The notes under the pieces are model-generated. The model was not told the DNA's origin. It was given only the letters and a program-made list of their open reading frames with translations, and searched no databases. Shown here in pieces: positions 62,773 to 64,000 of a stretch of DNA of 64,000 bases; position 1 is the stretch's first letter, and the number at the start of each line of letters is the position of its first letter. The position numbers and the translations under genes are program-made. This stretch comes from an uncultured Clostridia bacterium (lineage in GTDB: Bacteria > Bacillota > Clostridia > Oscillospirales > Acutalibacteraceae), in the NCBI GenBank assembly GCA_947369085.1, contig CANBJR010000002.1, positions 1 to 64,000 of the forward strand. The letters are read 5' to 3'.

Positions 62773-62788
62773 ATTTCAGATTAACTTT

Positions 62789-62824
62789 GGCGTCTGTCTT
62801 GTGGCAGACGCCGTAATTTTTTTA
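62789..62824 (+). terminator. Terminator of the RNHCP gene
   Basis: GGCGTCTG / CAGACGCC, eight-base loop, then GTAATTTTTTT. Confidence 0.85.
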
Positions 62825-62841
62825 CAAATATAAGGTTATTA

Positions 62842-62870
62842 TTGCATTTTTTTCCTTAAATTGGTATAAT
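62842..62870 (+). promoter_or_regulatory. metG promoter
   Basis: TTGCAT (62842-62847) and extended TGG-TATAAT (62865-62870), 17-bp spacer. Confidence 0.65.
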
Positions 62871-62931
62871 AAAATTTATACAAGGCATCATAAATGCTTT
62901 GATAAAGCTCATTTGCTTAGGAGGATACATT

Positions 62932-64000
62932 ATGTGTAACAAAAAACCTTTTTACATCACAACACCAATTTACTATCCGTCGGGCAATCCGCATATCGGT
63001 CACTGCTACACAACAGTTGCCTGCGACTCTATCGCCCGATACAGACGAATGCAGGGTTACGATGTAATGTTTCTTACGGGAACCGATGAACACGGTTTGA
63101 AAATTGAGCAGAAGGCTGCCGAAAAAGGCATTACTCCCAAACAGTACGTTGACGAAATCGTAGAGATTTTCAAAAGTCTGTGGAACTTTATGAACATCAG
63201 CTATGACAGATATATCCGCACCACAGACGACTATCACGTTGAAACGGTACAAAAGATTTTTAAGGAGCTTTACGACAAGGGCTACATCTACAAGGGCGAG
63301 TACAAGGGCAAATACTGCACTCCCTGCGAAAGCTTCTGGACAGAAAGTCAGCTTGTTGACGGCAAGTGTCCCGAATGCGGACGTGAAGTTGTCGAGGCTA
63401 AGGAGGAAGCTTACTTCTTCAAAATGGCTCCGTTTGCCGACAGAATTGAAAAGCTCCTCACCGAAACTGACTACCTACAACCTAAAACCCGTGCCGTTGA
63501 ACTCGTAAACAACTTTATCAAGCCGGGGCTTGAGGATTTGTGCGTTTCAAGAACAAGCTTTACATGGGGCATTCCCGTAACATTCGACGAAAAACACGTT
63601 GTTTACGTATGGATTGACGCTCTTTCAAACTATATTTCCGCACTCGGCTATCAAAACGAGGCTTTTGACGAATTTAACAAGTACTGGCCTGCCGACGTTC
63701 ATATGGTTGCAAAGGACATTATGCGTTTTCACGCTATCATCTGGCCTGCAATGCTGATGGCTCTTGATTTGCCTTTGCCCAAGCACCTTGCAGTTCACGG
63801 CTGGATTACCTTTAACGGACAAAAGATGTCAAAGTCGCTCGGCAATGTAGTTGACCCGTTCATTCTGGGCAAACGCTACGGCGCAGACGCTATCCGCTAC
63901 CACATTCTGCGTGAAATGGCTCTCGGCGCAGACAGCTCATTCTCGAATGAAATTATGATTAACCGCATTAACTCCGACCTTGCAAACGGTTTAGGTAACC
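62932..64000 (+). CDS. metG: Methionyl-tRNA synthetase (partial, cut by window edge)
   Basis: The first 356 codons of MetRS, continuing past 64000. FYITTPIYYPSGNPHIGHCYTT (about 7-28) holds the HIGH motif. A single zinc knuckle, YCTPCESFWTESQLVDGKCPECGRE (about 126-150), has four cysteines. WIDALSNYISALG is near 228 and KMSKSLGNVVDP near 299 is the second ATP motif. The start is an ATG seven bases after AGGAGG. The C-terminal anticodon-binding domain is outside the window. Confidence 0.95.
   Translation, partial: MCNKKPFYITTPIYYPSGNPHIGHCYTTVACDSIARYRRMQGYDVMFLTGTDEHGLKIEQKAAEKGITPKQYVDEIVEIFKSLWNFMNISYDRYIRTTDDYHVETVQKIFKELYDKGYIYKGEYKGKYCTPCESFWTESQLVDGKCPECGREVVEAKEEAYFFKMAPFADRIEKLLTETDYLQPKTRAVELVNNFIKPGLEDLCVSRTSFTWGIPVTFDEKHVVYVWIDALSNYISALGYQNEAFDEFNKYWPADVHMVAKDIMRFHAIIWPAMLMALDLPLPKHLAVHGWITFNGQKMSKSLGNVVDPFILGKRYGADAIRYHILREMALGADSSFSNEIMINRINSDLANGLGN

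Overview
The window looks like a chromosome segment from a low-GC, Gram-positive, anaerobic, spore-forming gut bacterium of the Ruminococcus/Oscillospiraceae type. The evidence is an AT-rich genome with many GTG and TTG starts behind strong Shine-Dalgarno sites, a spoIIID sporulation regulator, type I dockerin domains on two secreted proteins, a secreted GH13 alpha-amylase with a starch-binding-like module, and a split cobalamin-dependent methionine synthase. The species cannot be named from the sequence alone.

Positions 1-30,400 (all minus strand) hold one very long exopolysaccharide/capsule operon that runs off the left edge. It starts at a near-consensus promoter (30378-30406). In transcription order it encodes an initiating phosphoglycosyl transferase, an aldo/keto reductase, an EpsG-type polymerase, a split transketolase pair, a run of GT4 and GT2 glycosyltransferases, a polysaccharide pyruvyltransferase, a Wzx flippase, a LbH acetyltransferase, an iron-sulfur FrhB-like protein, a DUF1919 protein, the four dTDP-rhamnose genes (rfbA, B, D, C), a membrane nucleotide-sugar dehydratase (CapD/WbpM type), glmS, an acyltransferase and, cut by the edge, a FdtA-type dTDP-sugar ketoisomerase. 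This describes a Wzx/Wzy-type rhamnose-containing polymer that is pyruvylated and acylated. Sugar-nucleotide genes look less AT-rich than the glycosyltransferases around them, so the locus appears mosaic.

Positions 30,400-43,000 hold a metallophosphoesterase, the metF / reactivation-domain / metH operon, a dockerin-bearing transglutaminase-like secreted protein, spoIIID, lexA with a recognisable SOS box on its own promoter, two alpha/beta-hydrolase-like lipoproteins and a membrane-anchored HtrA protease. Positions 43,000-54,400 hold fructose-bisphosphate aldolase, an unannotated 27-aa hydrophobic peptide gene, lepA, an XRE regulator, mgtE preceded by a leader ORF with mutually exclusive hairpins, the alpha-amylase, a repeat-filled intergenic stretch, a HAD phosphatase and bioY under a BirA-like operator. 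Positions 54,400-64,000 hold a Crp/Fnr-type regulator convergent with a thioredoxin/rhodanese/CoA-disulfide (persulfide) reductase operon, a dockerin plus beta-helix secreted protein, initiator tRNA-Met, a LytTR/DUF3021 pair, a GNAT protein, an RNHCP-domain protein with a structured leader, and metG cut by the right edge.

The observations most worth following are the mgtE leader (49350-49500), which has the architecture of a translation-coupled attenuator with an acidic leader-peptide N-terminus; the small peptide unit at 44194-44277; and the perfect GTGAC-N3-GTCAC palindrome centred about 41 bp upstream of the predicted start of the trx/rhodanese/persulfide-reductase operon. Several families of palindromic intergenic repeats are also present, one of which doubles as intrinsic terminators. 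All statements come from reading the sequence; no database search was made.
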